From assembly GCF_004341375.1 (NCBI RefSeq), contig NZ_SLXO01000001.1, positions 434,001 to 498,000 of the forward strand: DNA of 64,000 nt. Direction: 5' to 3'. Below, in pieces: positions 1 to 9,261 of this stretch. The translations under genes were made by a program, and so were the position numbers. Position 1 is the first letter of the stretch, and each line of letters starts with the position of its first letter. The stretch comes from Rhodothalassium salexigens DSM 2132 (GTDB lineage: Bacteria > Pseudomonadota > Alphaproteobacteria > Sphingomonadales > Rhodothalassiaceae). The notes under the pieces are model-generated. The model did no database searches and had not been told where the DNA came from. It saw only the letters and a list, made by a program, of their open reading frames with translations.

Positions 1-901
1 TGACCACATAATCGGCCATCGACAGCGCCGCCTTGGTGGCGATCACCGAATTGCAGCCATGGGCGATGTTGGCGAACGGCCCGCCATGGACCAGGGCCGG
101 GTTGTTCTCGATGGTCTGCACCAGATTGGGCTGCATGGCCTCCTTGAGCAGCGCGGCCATGGCGCCGTCGGCCTTCAGGTCACGGGCAAAAACCGGGCTC
201 TGGTCGCGGCGATAGCCGACGATGATCGCGCCAAGCCGGCGTTCGAGATCGTCCAGATCCTCGGCCAGGCAGAGGATCGCCATCACCTCAGACGCCACGG
301 TGATGTCGAAGCCGGTCTCGCGCACGAAGCCGTTGGCCGCCCCGCCGAGCCCGGTGGCGACCTGGCGCAGCGACCGGTCGTTCATGTCCAAGACCCGGCG
401 CCAGGTGATCCGGCGCGGGTCCAGGTCAAGCGCATTGCCCCAGTGCAGATGATTGTCGATCATCGCGGCGAGCAGGTTGTGGGCCGCGGAGATGGCGTGG
501 AAGTCGCCGGTGAAGTGCAGGTTGATGGCGTCCATGGGCACCACCTGCGCGCGACCGCCGCCGGTCGCCCCGCCCTTCATGCCGAAACAGGGACCAAGCG
601 ACGGCTCGCGCAGGCAGATGGCGGCGTTCTTGCCGATGGCGTTGAGGCCGTCGCCCAAGCCCACGGTGGTGGTGGTCTTGCCCTCGCCCGCCGGGGTCGG
701 GTTGATCGCGGTGACCAGGATCAGCCGCCCGCGCTGGCCGCCGCCGGCGCGGCGCGCGGCCAGGGCCCCCGCGCCGAGCTTCGCCTTGTCGTGGCCATAG
801 GGCAGCACCTGGTCGGGGCGCAGGCCGAGCCGGGCGGCCACCTCGGCAATGGGCTTCTTATGGGCGTTGCGGGCGATTTCGATATCGGACGGATGCGACA
901 A
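1..901 (-). CDS. fhs: Formate--tetrahydrofolate ligase, N-terminal part (cut by window edge)
   Basis: ATP-dependent ligation of formate to tetrahydrofolate, giving 10-formyl-THF in cytosolic one-carbon metabolism. About 300 codons are visible; the C-terminal half lies outside the window. The P-loop-like motif [13 protein letters not shown] sits at residues 67-79 after a SDIEIAR N-terminus, and the family stretches [14 protein letters not shown] and [11 protein letters not shown] follow, so the assignment is secure. The best start is TTG at 901, preceded by a strong AGGGGAGGG ribosome-binding site; there is no in-frame ATG nearby. It is transcribed in the same direction as the metal-efflux operon, which ends 115 bases upstream at 1017. 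Confidence 0.95.
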   Translation of the reverse strand, partial: MSHPSDIEIARNAHKKPIAEVAARLGLRPDQVLPYGHDKAKLGAGALAARRAGGGQRGRLILVTAINPTPAGEGKTTTTVGLGDGLNAIGKNAAICLREPSLGPCFGMKGGATGGGRAQVVPMDAINLHFTGDFHAISAAHNLLAAMIDNHLHWGNALDLDPRRITWRRVLDMNDRSLRQVATGLGGAANGFVRETGFDITVASEVMAILCLAEDLDDLERRLGAIIVGYRRDQSPVFARDLKADGAMAALLKEAMQPNLVQTIENNPALVHGGPFANIAHGCNSVIATKAALSMADYVV

Positions 902-1016
902 GGCGGTCCCCCTCCCCTGGGTCTGCTGGTTAAAACACGGCCCTCGGCCGCCGGACGAGCCCCTTGCCTACTCATCCGGCGACCGAAAGACCATGGGCGG
1001 CGGCCTCACATTCGCG

Positions 1017-4000
1017 CTAGACCCCGGCCCGGGGCGTGCGCGCGTCGGGCTCGGCGAACCAGCGATAGGCCGCCGGCAGCACCAACAGCGTCAGCAGGGT
1101 CGAGGTGACCAGACCGCCCACCACCACGGTGGCCAGCGGGCGTTGGACATTGGCGCCGATGCCGTCGGCGAGCAACAACGGCACCAGTCCCAGCACCGCC
1201 GTGACCGCGGTCATGCACACCGGACGCAGGCGCCGCTCGGCGCCGAGCCGGACGGCCGCGTCGCGGTCGTGGCCGGCCCTGCGCATCTGGTTGATATGGC
1301 TGACCAGCACCACGCCGTTCATCACCGCGACGCCGAACACCGCGATGAACCCCACCGCCGCCGGCACCGACAGGTAAAGCCCCGACAGCCACAGGGCGAC
1401 GATGCCGCCGGTGGTCGCGAACGGCACATTGAGGAACACCAGCGCGGCATAGCGTGCGCTGTTGAACGCGCCATAGAGCATCAGAAAAATCAGCGCCAAG
1501 GTCACCGGCACCACCAGATAGAGCCGGGCCATGGCGCGCTGCTGATTCTCGAACTGGCCGCCATATTCCACATAGACGCCGGCCGGCAGGTCCACCTCTG
1601 CCGCCACGCGGCGTTTGAGCTCGGCGACCACGCTGCCCATGTCGCGGCCGCGCACATTGAGTTGGACGATCAGCCGCCGGCTCGCCTTGGCGCGCGCGAT
1701 CTGCTTGGGCCCGGTCAACACCGACACATCGGCGACCCGCGACAAGGGCACCATCGCGCCGTCGGCGGTCGGGACGGCCAGATTGGCGATCGCGTCGACG
1801 CTGGCCCGGTCGTCTTCGGCCAGCCGCACGAAGATGGGAAACCGGCGGATGCCGTCGAACACCTGGCCCGCGACCGCCCCGCCGACGCCCGCCTCGACGG
1901 TCGCCAGCAGTTCGTCGATGGCGATGCCGTAGCGGCTGAGCGCGGCGCGGTCGGGCCTGACGACGATCTGGCGCTTGCCGCCCTGTTGCTGTTGGCGCAC
2001 GTCGACGGCCCCCGGCACGGCGCGCGCGATCGCCGCCACCTCGCCGCCGAGGCGCGCCAGCGTGTCCAGGTCTTCGCCATAGATCGACACCACCAGCTCG
2101 GCCATGACGCCCGACAGCAATTCGTCGGTGCGCAACTGGATCGGCTGCGAGACATTGTTGGCAAGCCCCGGCACCCGGGCCGCCAACCGCTCGGCCATGG
2201 CGCTTTGCAGCGCCTCGTAGGACCGGCCGCTTTGCCACTGGTCGAGCGGCTTGAGCGTCACCACCGTGGCGACCACATTGACCGGCTCGGGGTCGCCGCC
2301 CACCTCCGCCCGGCCGACCCGGGCATAGGTGCCGGTGACCTCGGGAAAATCGCCGAGTGCGGTCTGGATGCGCCGGGCATAGTCCTTGGCGGTGGGCAGA
2401 TTGGCGCCCGGCGGCAGGGTCGAGCGGATCTGAAACGTGCCCTCGCGCAACGACGGCACGAACTCGCTGCCCAACAGCGGCACCAGCGCCAAAGCGCCGA
2501 CAAACCCCACCACCGCCGCGGCCAGAACCGCACGCGGCCGGGCCAATGCGGCGCCCAGGAGCGGCCGGTAGCCCCGCTTCAGCCGACGCACCAGCCACGG
2601 CTCGGAGGTCTCGGGCGGCCGGCGGAACGCCAGCGTGGCCAGGGCCGGCACCAGGGTGAGCGCCACCAGAAGCGCGCCCAAGAGCGCAAACGAGATCGAA
2701 AACGCCATCGGCTTGAACATCTTGCCCTCGACGCCTTGCAGCGTGAACAAGGGCAAAAAGACGATCACGATGATCGCCACGGCGAACGCGATGGGCCGCG
2801 CCACCTCGCGCGCCGCGCGCTCCACGCGGGCGCGCGGGGACGGGTCGTCGGCCGGTCCTGCACCCTCGCCCGCCTCCGCACCGGGGCGGTCGCGGCCCAG
2901 ATGGCGAAAGATATTCTCGATCATCACCACCGCGCCGTCGCCCATCATGCCGATGGCGATCGCCAGACCGCCGAGGCTCATCAGATTGACCGACAGCCCG
3001 GTACGCTCCATGGCCACGAAGGCAACCAGGATCGACAGCGGCAGGCTGGCGATGACGATCAGGGTCGAGCGCAGATTGCCCAGGAACAGATACAAGAACA
3101 CCAGCACCAGGACGGCCCCCTGGACCAGCGCCGTGCGCACCGTGCCGACCGCCTTGTCGATCAGCCCGGCCTGGCTGTAATAGGGCTTGAGCACCATGCC
3201 CTGGGGCAGTGCGTCGTTGATCGCCGCGACCCGCTCGTCGAGCGCGGCGAGCACGTCTTGAGTGTTGGTGTGGATCAGCTTGAGCACGAAGCCGCCGACC
3301 GCGTCGCGGCCATTGGCCACCAGGTCGCCGCGCTTGATCGCCGGGCCGTAGGACACGCTGGCCAGGTCGGCGACGGTCACCGGCGTGCCGCCGGCCTCGG
3401 CCACCGGAATCCGCCGGATGTCGTCGAGGCCCGCGTCGCCCGGCGCGACCCAGCCAAAGCCGCGCACCACATATTCCTCACCGCCCCGGTTGATGAACGA
3501 AGCCCCCACATTGCGGTTGTTGGCGGCCAGCGCCCGGCGCACGTCGGCGACCGACAGGCCGCGCGCCATCAGCGCCTCGGCGTCGAGGGTCACCTGATAC
3601 TGGCGCGCCTCGCCGCCGATCGACAGCACGCCGGTGACCCCCGGCACCGTGCGCAGCATGGGCTTGACGATCCAGTCCTGGGCGGTGCGCAGCGCCATCG
3701 GCGCATGCTCGGCGCCGGCTCGGTTTTCGACCGTGTACATCAACACCCGCCCGACGCCCGAGCTGATCGGCCCCAGTTCGGGCTCGCCCAGGCCCTCGGG
3801 GATCTCGCGCCGGGCGGCGGCCAGCCGCTCCATCACCAGACGCCGGGCGAAATAGATGTCGGTGCCGTCCTCGAAATAGACGCTGACCCGCGACAGCCCG
3901 AAGATCGACGTGCTCTGCACCCGGTCCAGGTGCGGCAGTCCGTACATGGAGATTTCCACCGGATAGGTGATCAGCGTCTCCACATCCACCGGCGACAGCC

Positions 4001-4163
4001 CCGGCGCCTGGGTGAACACCTGGACCATGGTCGGCGTCACGTCGGGGAAGGCGTCGATGGGCGTGCGCTTGACCGCCAGCGCGCCGGCGACCACCAGGGC
4101 CGCGGTCAGCACCAGCACCATCAGCCGGTTGCGCAGGCTCCATCCGATCAGTCGTTCGATCAT
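1017..4163 (-). CDS. Heavy-metal efflux RND transporter (CzcA/CusA family)
   Basis: Inner-membrane proton-driven RND pump of the heavy-metal-efflux (HME) family, 1048 residues, the usual length. The N-terminus begins with a transmembrane helix and the family block PIDAFPDVTPTMVQV, followed by periplasmic porter domains and helix clusters near residues 340-530 and 860-1035. The TM4 region reads AIGMMGDGAVVMIEN (about residues 400-415), with the proton-relay Asp present. This does not match cleanly the DFG... form of Zn/Co/Cd pumps or the DAA form of Cu/Ag pumps, so the metal is unresolved. ATG 4163 follows GAGGGGG with good spacing. An upstream TTG at 4178, overlapping the stop of the adaptor gene, is a less likely start. 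Last gene of a four-gene efflux operon. Confidence 0.93.
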   Translation of the reverse strand: MIERLIGWSLRNRLMVLVLTAALVVAGALAVKRTPIDAFPDVTPTMVQVFTQAPGLSPVDVETLITYPVEISMYGLPHLDRVQSTSIFGLSRVSVYFEDGTDIYFARRLVMERLAAARREIPEGLGEPELGPISSGVGRVLMYTVENRAGAEHAPMALRTAQDWIVKPMLRTVPGVTGVLSIGGEARQYQVTLDAEALMARGLSVADVRRALAANNRNVGASFINRGGEEYVVRGFGWVAPGDAGLDDIRRIPVAEAGGTPVTVADLASVSYGPAIKRGDLVANGRDAVGGFVLKLIHTNTQDVLAALDERVAAINDALPQGMVLKPYYSQAGLIDKAVGTVRTALVQGAVLVLVFLYLFLGNLRSTLIVIASLPLSILVAFVAMERTGLSVNLMSLGGLAIAIGMMGDGAVVMIENIFRHLGRDRPGAEAGEGAGPADDPSPRARVERAAREVARPIAFAVAIIVIVFLPLFTLQGVEGKMFKPMAFSISFALLGALLVALTLVPALATLAFRRPPETSEPWLVRRLKRGYRPLLGAALARPRAVLAAAVVGFVGALALVPLLGSEFVPSLREGTFQIRSTLPPGANLPTAKDYARRIQTALGDFPEVTGTYARVGRAEVGGDPEPVNVVATVVTLKPLDQWQSGRSYEALQSAMAERLAARVPGLANNVSQPIQLRTDELLSGVMAELVVSIYGEDLDTLARLGGEVAAIARAVPGAVDVRQQQQGGKRQIVVRPDRAALSRYGIAIDELLATVEAGVGGAVAGQVFDGIRRFPIFVRLAEDDRASVDAIANLAVPTADGAMVPLSRVADVSVLTGPKQIARAKASRRLIVQLNVRGRDMGSVVAELKRRVAAEVDLPAGVYVEYGGQFENQQRAMARLYLVVPVTLALIFLMLYGAFNSARYAALVFLNVPFATTGGIVALWLSGLYLSVPAAVGFIAVFGVAVMNGVVLVSHINQMRRAGHDRDAAVRLGAERRLRPVCMTAVTAVLGLVPLLLADGIGANVQRPLATVVVGGLVTSTLLTLLVLPAAYRWFAEPDARTPRAGV

Positions 4164-4174
4164 GGTGCGCCCCC

Positions 4175-5386
4175 TCAATGGCTGTGGGCGGCGCTGCGGC
4201 CGGCCGCCGTCAGCGCGGATTTGAGCGCAAAGGCGCCGACCAGCACCGCCCGGTCGCCGGGGTCGAGGCCGCGCCGGATCTCGACCCGGCCATGGGCCTC
4301 GGCACCCAAACTCACCGGCTGAGCGCGGAACGCATCGGGCGTATCGCCGGGCACGAACACCACCGGCTGGCCGTCGAGGGTCTGGACCGCGTCCACCGGC
4401 ATCAGGGCGGTGCGCGCCGCGGCCTCGGTGTGCAGGCGGGCGGTGCCGAACTGGCCGTCGCGCAACCGGCCGCCGGAATTGTCCAGATGACCGCGCACCC
4501 GCACCGTGCGCGTGGTCTCGTCGAGCGACGCCGACACCCAGTCGACGGTACCGGCGACCAGACGCCCGCCCACCGCCCGACCGGTGAAGTCGATGCGCTG
4601 GCCGGGCGCGATGCGCGGGATGTCTTTTTCATAGACCTCGGCGACCACCCACAACACGCGCGTGTCGACGACCAGAAACGGCGTATCGTCGGGGCGCAGG
4701 GTCTGGCCCGGCACCGCGTCGCGCGCCTGCACCATGCCCGCCTGCGGGCTGGTCAGCGGGTAGCGCGACAGCGGCCGGTCGCCGCCCGCCTCGATGGCGG
4801 CGATGGCGTCGAGCGACAGCCCATAAAGGCGCAACTCCTCGCGCGCGGCGTCCAGCGCGGCGCGCGCCTCGATGAACGCGGCGTGGGCGGCCAGCTTCTC
4901 GGCCTCGCTCGATATCTGCTCGGCGGCCAGGCGCTTTTCGCGGTCATGCTCGGCGGTCGCGGCCTCGAAGCGCGCGGCCGCCGACAGGTAGCGCGCCTTG
5001 GCCTTGCCGAGGGCAACGCTGTCGAGCCAGGCGAGCACCTCGCCGGCCTCGACGCGCTGGCCCAGATCGGCGACCACGCGCAGCACCTTGGCCGGCAGGC
5101 GCGGGCCGACCCGCACGGTGCGGTCGGCGTCGAAGCGCAGGCTCGCCGGCGCCTCGATGAGCGCGCGCGCCGACCCCGCCGGCACCGGCCCCACCTGAAG
5201 GTCGAGCGTCGCACGCTCTCCGGCGGTCAGGTGAACGGTGCTGGCCGACGCCTCCTGCGCGGCGCCCGCCTCCTGCGGGCCAAGCACCGGGGCGAGGCCA
5301 AGGGCCAGAAGACCAGCGGCAAGCGTGCGGGCCAACCGGACCCGGGCCATGGGCATCTGGTTCGTAAGCGTGTGTGCGATGGTCAT
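4175..5386 (-). CDS. Efflux RND periplasmic adaptor (CzcB/CusB-like, HlyD family)
   Basis: Membrane-fusion protein linking the RND pump to the outer-membrane channel, 403 residues. It has an N-terminal signal/anchor helix (about residues 18-43, ending GAAQ), a barrel-sandwich lipoyl half reading LRVVADLGQRVEAGEVLAWL, a helical hairpin (about 125-195), a second lipoyl half, and beta-barrel and C-terminal domains. The Met-rich or His-rich extensions seen in some CusB/CzcB proteins are not obvious; the C-terminus ends AAHSH. It overlaps the upstream channel gene by four bases (ATGA at 5383-5386), which indicates translational coupling. The downstream pump gene starts 11 bases after its stop. Metal specificity cannot be read from this protein. 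Confidence 0.9.
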   Translation of the reverse strand: MTIAHTLTNQMPMARVRLARTLAAGLLALGLAPVLGPQEAGAAQEASASTVHLTAGERATLDLQVGPVPAGSARALIEAPASLRFDADRTVRVGPRLPAKVLRVVADLGQRVEAGEVLAWLDSVALGKAKARYLSAAARFEAATAEHDREKRLAAEQISSEAEKLAAHAAFIEARAALDAAREELRLYGLSLDAIAAIEAGGDRPLSRYPLTSPQAGMVQARDAVPGQTLRPDDTPFLVVDTRVLWVVAEVYEKDIPRIAPGQRIDFTGRAVGGRLVAGTVDWVSASLDETTRTVRVRGHLDNSGGRLRDGQFGTARLHTEAAARTALMPVDAVQTLDGQPVVFVPGDTPDAFRAQPVSLGAEAHGRVEIRRGLDPGDRAVLVGAFALKSALTAAGRSAAHSH

Positions 5387-6846
5387 CGGGCGTCTCCCGG
5401 CCGTTCTGCAGGCGCCTTGCGGGGCGCGCTGTCGGGCGTGGTATGGGGGTCGTTGTCGGGGGCGGCGGGGGCGGCGTGGATCAGCCCGCCGGTGGCGCGT
5501 TCCAGGGCGGCGGCGGCGTCGATCAGGTCGCCGAGCGCGTCGAGATAGTCGCGGCGCACGGCGAGCAGATTGTCCTGGGCCGCGGTGATCGCCGGCGCGC
5601 CCACCTTGCCGGCGGCGAGCGCCGTTTGCAGGCGGCGCACATTGTCCTCCGCCCGGTCGAGCACCGGCCGGCCGACGGCGTCGGCCGCCGCGCGCGCGGC
5701 GCGATAGTCGGTGAGCGCGCGCAGCACCGCGCCGCGCACGGCAAGCCTCTGGGCATCGCGCGCCAGGGTTTGTTCGCGCAGCCGCGCCCGCGCAGCGTCG
5801 CGGTCGCCGCCGAAGCGGTGGCCGATCGGCAAGCGCAGTTGCAGACCGCCGCCGGCAATGTCGAAATCCTCTTCCTGACCATAAAGGCCGAAGACGGTCA
5901 GATTGGGGATCAATTGCCGCCGGCTGAGCGCCAGGTCGGCGCGCGCGGCGGCGACCCGCGCCCCGGCGGCGGCCAGATCGCCGCGCCGACGCACCGCCGC
6001 GTTCAGCAGCCGCTCTTGCGATGGCACCTCGATGGCGTCCGGCAGGGCGAGCCGGCCGGTCAAAACCAGATCCCGGGCTGGATCGGCGGACAGGAGCTCA
6101 AACAGGTCAAGCTCGGCCCGGCGGGCATTGCGCACCGCGCGGGCGTGTTGGGCGGCCGCCCGGCCGCGCGCGATCTCGGCGGTGTTGACCGTCTGCACCG
6201 TGGTCTTGCCGGCGTCGAGCCGGCGGACGGCATAGCGCGCCAGATCAGCGGTAACGGTCAGGGCGCGCTCGGCACTGCGCACGCCCTCGCGCGCCACCAG
6301 GGCGCGCAGATAGGCGGCCCTGGTGCGCGCGGCGGTGGTGGTGCGCAGAAAATCGAGGTCGCCCTGCGCGGCTTGGGTGCGGGCGTCGGCGGCCCGCGTC
6401 ATCACCCGGCCCTGGCCGCCGATCCACAGCTCCTGGGCCAGTTGGATGGACATATCGCGGGTCGCCGCTTCTCCCGGGCGTTTGCGCCGGGCACTGCGAA
6501 AGGTGACCAGCGGGTTCGACGGCACCAGCCGGCGGGCGTGGCGCGCGTCGCCCCGGTTCTGCTCGACCCGGGCGGCAGCGCGCCGGACGGCGAAATTGCG
6601 CGCCAGCGCCCAATCGACGGCGCCGGCCAGGTCGAGCCGGTGCGGCGGTTGCTCGGCCGACGCCAAGAGCCCCGGCGCCTGCACGGCGCCACCGGAACCG
6701 ACCTCGGCGGCCGACACCGGCGCCGTCAGGAGCATCAAGCAAAGGCTATGGGACAGGCTGCGGCGAACGGACCCCGGCCGGCGGCGCGGGTCCACGCCCG
6801 GTGGGCCGCCGGCGGGCCGGGCCCGCGACGGAGGAAAAACAGACAT
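5383..6846 (-). CDS. TolC-family outer-membrane channel (CzcC-like)
   Basis: Outer-membrane efflux channel of the operon, 487 residues. A long Arg-rich N-region precedes a hydrophobic signal segment (SLCLMLLTAPVSA, about residues 34-46). Two OEP-type repeats follow, with extended amphipathic alpha-helices rich in Ala, Arg and Gln and the family-typical NPLVTFRSARR near residue 110. ATG 6846 has GGAG at a suitable distance. No lipobox is visible, unlike the NodT-type channel at 47707. The stop overlaps the start of the adaptor gene (ATGA). Together with the small His-rich gene upstream, the order matches czcICBA-type metal-resistance operons. Confidence 0.88.
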   Translation of the reverse strand: MSVFPPSRARPAGGPPGVDPRRRPGSVRRSLSHSLCLMLLTAPVSAAEVGSGGAVQAPGLLASAEQPPHRLDLAGAVDWALARNFAVRRAAARVEQNRGDARHARRLVPSNPLVTFRSARRKRPGEAATRDMSIQLAQELWIGGQGRVMTRAADARTQAAQGDLDFLRTTTAARTRAAYLRALVAREGVRSAERALTVTADLARYAVRRLDAGKTTVQTVNTAEIARGRAAAQHARAVRNARRAELDLFELLSADPARDLVLTGRLALPDAIEVPSQERLLNAAVRRRGDLAAAGARVAAARADLALSRRQLIPNLTVFGLYGQEEDFDIAGGGLQLRLPIGHRFGGDRDAARARLREQTLARDAQRLAVRGAVLRALTDYRAARAAADAVGRPVLDRAEDNVRRLQTALAAGKVGAPAITAAQDNLLAVRRDYLDALGDLIDAAAALERATGGLIHAAPAAPDNDPHTTPDSAPRKAPAERPGDAR

Positions 6847-6929
6847 GGGCTGACTCCGAAAGACGAACGATCACCGGCGACGCGGGCGAAAAGGCCGCGC
6901 GTCGGCGAGACAACGGGTTGGGACGGAGG

Positions 6930-7280
6930 TCAGGCTTTGGGTGGGAAGACCGGCGGGTCGACGGTGCGCGAGGGCGCCCGGTGCGGCGCCTGGGCGAACC
7001 GCTCGCCTTGGCCCACGGGCGCGCTCAGACCCATTTCCGGGGTCACGATGGCCAGGATGTGGCAGTGCATCGCCTCACCCGCATGGGCCGGCCAGGGCGT
7101 GCCGGTCTGGTCCGCGGCGGACGCGTCGTCGGCGGCCGCGCCGGGCCCGTAATCGAGCGTCGGGGCGCTATCCTGGGCGTGATGGTGGAGGTGCGATTCC
7201 ACCAGCCCCGCGCCGTCGTGCAGCGACTGCACGAGCAGCAGGCAAAACGCCGTCATCAGGTGGAGCACGGGCCGGACCAT
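6930..7280 (-). CDS. Small His-containing secreted protein heading the metal-efflux operon
   Basis: A 116-residue product starting MVRPVLHLMTAFCLLLVQSL, which looks like a signal peptide. A short His cluster (ESHLHHHAQD) and a further MHCHI motif follow, with an acidic, proline-rich remainder. Position and composition resemble CzcI-type or DUF2946-like small proteins found at the head of czcCBA operons, which are thought to be periplasmic metal-binding or regulatory accessories; the relationship is inferred from context, not shown by alignment. ATG 7280 was chosen over an upstream in-frame start at 7334 because it places the hydrophobic segment at the N-terminus. It lies 83 bases before the channel gene on the same strand. 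Confidence 0.6.
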   Translation of the reverse strand: MVRPVLHLMTAFCLLLVQSLHDGAGLVESHLHHHAQDSAPTLDYGPGAAADDASAADQTGTPWPAHAGEAMHCHILAIVTPEMGLSAPVGQGERFAQAPHRAPSRTVDPPVFPPKA

Positions 7281-7339
7281 GACGCGGACCCTAACGCGGG
7301 CGGGCGGCCGAGACAAGCATTGCCGGAGCGCCAAGCGGC

Positions 7340-8011
7340 TCAGGCCAGGCGGCCGCGCTTGAGCGTCACCGTGCGGTCCATGCGCTCGGCCAAGCCGCGA
7401 TTGTGGGTGGCGATCAGGGCCGCCAGCCCCTCGGTGCGGACCAGCGACAACAACTCGTCCATGACCACCGCGGCGGTGTCCTCGTCGAGATTGCCGGTCG
7501 GCTCGTCGGCGAGCAGCAGCGCCGGGCGGTTGGCGAGCGCGCGGGCGATGGCGACGCGCTGCTGTTCGCCGCCCGACAGCTTGCCCGGCCGGTGGTCGAG
7601 CCGATGGTCAAGGCCCAATTGGCCGAGCAGATGGCGCGCCCGCGCCTCGGCCTGGTGCCGGGGCGTCCCGGCGATACGCTGCGGCAGGACGACGTTTTCC
7701 AGCGCCGAGAACTCGGGCAACAGGTGGTGGAACTGATAGACGAAGCCGATCGCCCGCCCGCGCAGGTCGGCGCGCCGGCGTTCGGACAAGGCGCCCGCAT
7801 CGTCGCCCGCGATCACCACCCGGCCGGTCTCGGGCCGCTCCAACAGCCCGGCGACGTGCAAAAGCGTCGATTTGCCGGCGCCCGACTGGCCGATGAGCGC
7901 GGCGATCTCGCCGGCCCCCAGGCGCAGCGACACGCCCTGCAACACGTCGACGCGGGCGGGCCCGCGACCGTAGCCATGGGCGATGCGGTCAAGGTCGAGA
8001 ACAAGGCTCAT
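7340..8011 (-). CDS. lolD: Lipoprotein-releasing system ATP-binding protein LolD
   Basis: Cytosolic ATPase of the Lol ABC transporter, which extracts outer-membrane lipoproteins from the inner membrane for LolA; 223 residues. Visible motifs are Walker A GQSGAGKST (about residues 41-49), the Q-loop region FVYQFHHLLPEFSALENV typical of LolD, signature [15 protein letters not shown] and Walker B ALLLADEPTGNLD. ATG 8011 overlaps the stop of the permease gene (ATGA), so the two are translationally coupled. A much longer open frame runs upstream through the permease gene and is an antiphase artefact. Third gene of a proS-lolCE-lolD unit. Confidence 0.95.
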   Translation of the reverse strand: MSLVLDLDRIAHGYGRGPARVDVLQGVSLRLGAGEIAALIGQSGAGKSTLLHVAGLLERPETGRVVIAGDDAGALSERRRADLRGRAIGFVYQFHHLLPEFSALENVVLPQRIAGTPRHQAEARARHLLGQLGLDHRLDHRPGKLSGGEQQRVAIARALANRPALLLADEPTGNLDEDTAAVVMDELLSLVRTEGLAALIATHNRGLAERMDRTVTLKRGRLA

Positions 8012-9261
8012 TGGTAGCGCAACACCTTCACCGGGTCGATGGAACTGGCCCACAGCGACGCCGGCAGGGTCGAGACCAGCGAGATGACGAACGCCACCGC
8101 GACCACCGCCGCCACTTCGAGCGGCTGGATGACCGCCGGGATCTCGCTCAGATAGCGCACCTCGGCGTCCCACAATTGCGCGCCGGTCAACCGTTCGAGG
8201 CCGCGCTGGATGGCCTGGATGTTGGCGGCGAACAGCGTGCCGGCGCCGGCGCCGAGCAGCGTGCCGGTGACCCCCACCAGCGCCCCGCAGGCCATGAAGA
8301 TGCGCAGGATCGCCCCGCGCCGGGCGCCCATGGTGCGCAGGATCGCCACGTCCGCCGACTTGTTCTTCACCAGGATGATCAGGCTGGTGACGATATTGAA
8401 CGCGGCGATGACGATGATCAGGGTCAGGATCAGGAACATCACCTTGCGTTCCAGGTCGAGCGCCGAGACCAGATTGCTGTTGATGTCGCGCCAGGTGGAC
8501 AGGCTGCCCACCGGCCGCTCGCCGCCCAAGGCCGCGCGCAGGTCGGGGGCGACCCGGTCGATGCGGTTGGCGTCGTCGAGAAACAGAGTGATGCCCGACA
8601 CGGTGTCGCCGCGCCGGAAGAAGGTCTGCGCGGTGTCGAGCGGCATGACCAGCAAGGTCTCGTCGAACTGGAACAGGCCGGTCTCGACCACCGCCGCCAC
8701 GGTGAAGCGCTTGAGCCGCGGGGCGACGCCCATGGGGGTCGCCCGGCCCTTGGGCAGCACCAGGGTCACCGGGTCGCCGGCGAACGCGCCGAGCCGCTCG
8801 GCGATGGTCGAGGCGAGCACGATGCGGTCGTCGCCGAAAGCGTCGAGCGAGCCCTGGGTGACCATGTGCGGCTGCAGCGCGGTCTTGGTCAGGTCGCCCG
8901 GCGCCAGCCCGCGCACCAGGGCAAAGGCGCCCTGCCCGCCCGGCCGGGTCACGCCCACCTGCGCCTCGACGAACGGCACCACCCGCTCCACATGGTCGAC
9001 GGCGGCCAGGTCGTCGGCGACGCGCTGATAGTCGCGCATCTCGCCGCCGAAGCCCATGGCGATGGCGTGGCCGTTGACGCCGACGATCTTGGACACCAGT
9101 TCGACCCGGAAGCCGTTCATCACCGACATCACCACGATCAGCACGGCGACGCCGAGGAAGATGCCCAGAAAACTGAAGCCCGCGATGACCCCCACCGACA
9201 GGCCCGAATTCCACGGCAGGATGTAGCGCAACGCGACCGTGCGCTCGAACCCGCGGATCAT
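8008..9261 (-). CDS. Lipoprotein-releasing ABC transporter permease (LolC/LolE family)
   Basis: Inner-membrane subunit of the Lol exporter, 417 residues, as expected. It has an N-terminal TM helix with the LolC/E block FSFLGIFLGVAVLIVVMSVM (about residues 30-49), a large periplasmic MacB-like domain, and three C-terminal helices (around 270-300, 315-340 and 375-400) ending DPVKVLRYQ. Alphaproteobacteria commonly carry a single LolC/E permease (sometimes called LolF) that probably acts as a homodimer, and only one is seen here. The start overlaps the proS stop by one base (TGATG), and the stop overlaps the lolD start. Confidence 0.93.
   Translation of the reverse strand: MIRGFERTVALRYILPWNSGLSVGVIAGFSFLGIFLGVAVLIVVMSVMNGFRVELVSKIVGVNGHAIAMGFGGEMRDYQRVADDLAAVDHVERVVPFVEAQVGVTRPGGQGAFALVRGLAPGDLTKTALQPHMVTQGSLDAFGDDRIVLASTIAERLGAFAGDPVTLVLPKGRATPMGVAPRLKRFTVAAVVETGLFQFDETLLVMPLDTAQTFFRRGDTVSGITLFLDDANRIDRVAPDLRAALGGERPVGSLSTWRDINSNLVSALDLERKVMFLILTLIIVIAAFNIVTSLIILVKNKSADVAILRTMGARRGAILRIFMACGALVGVTGTLLGAGAGTLFAANIQAIQRGLERLTGAQLWDAEVRYLSEIPAVIQPLEVAAVVAVAFVISLVSTLPASLWASSIDPVKVLRYQ

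Noticed and set aside
849-4322. An 1157-codon open frame on the plus strand
   Set aside because: It is antisense to the metal pump, His/Arg/Gln-rich, and an effect of high GC third positions; the minus-strand gene is clearly real.
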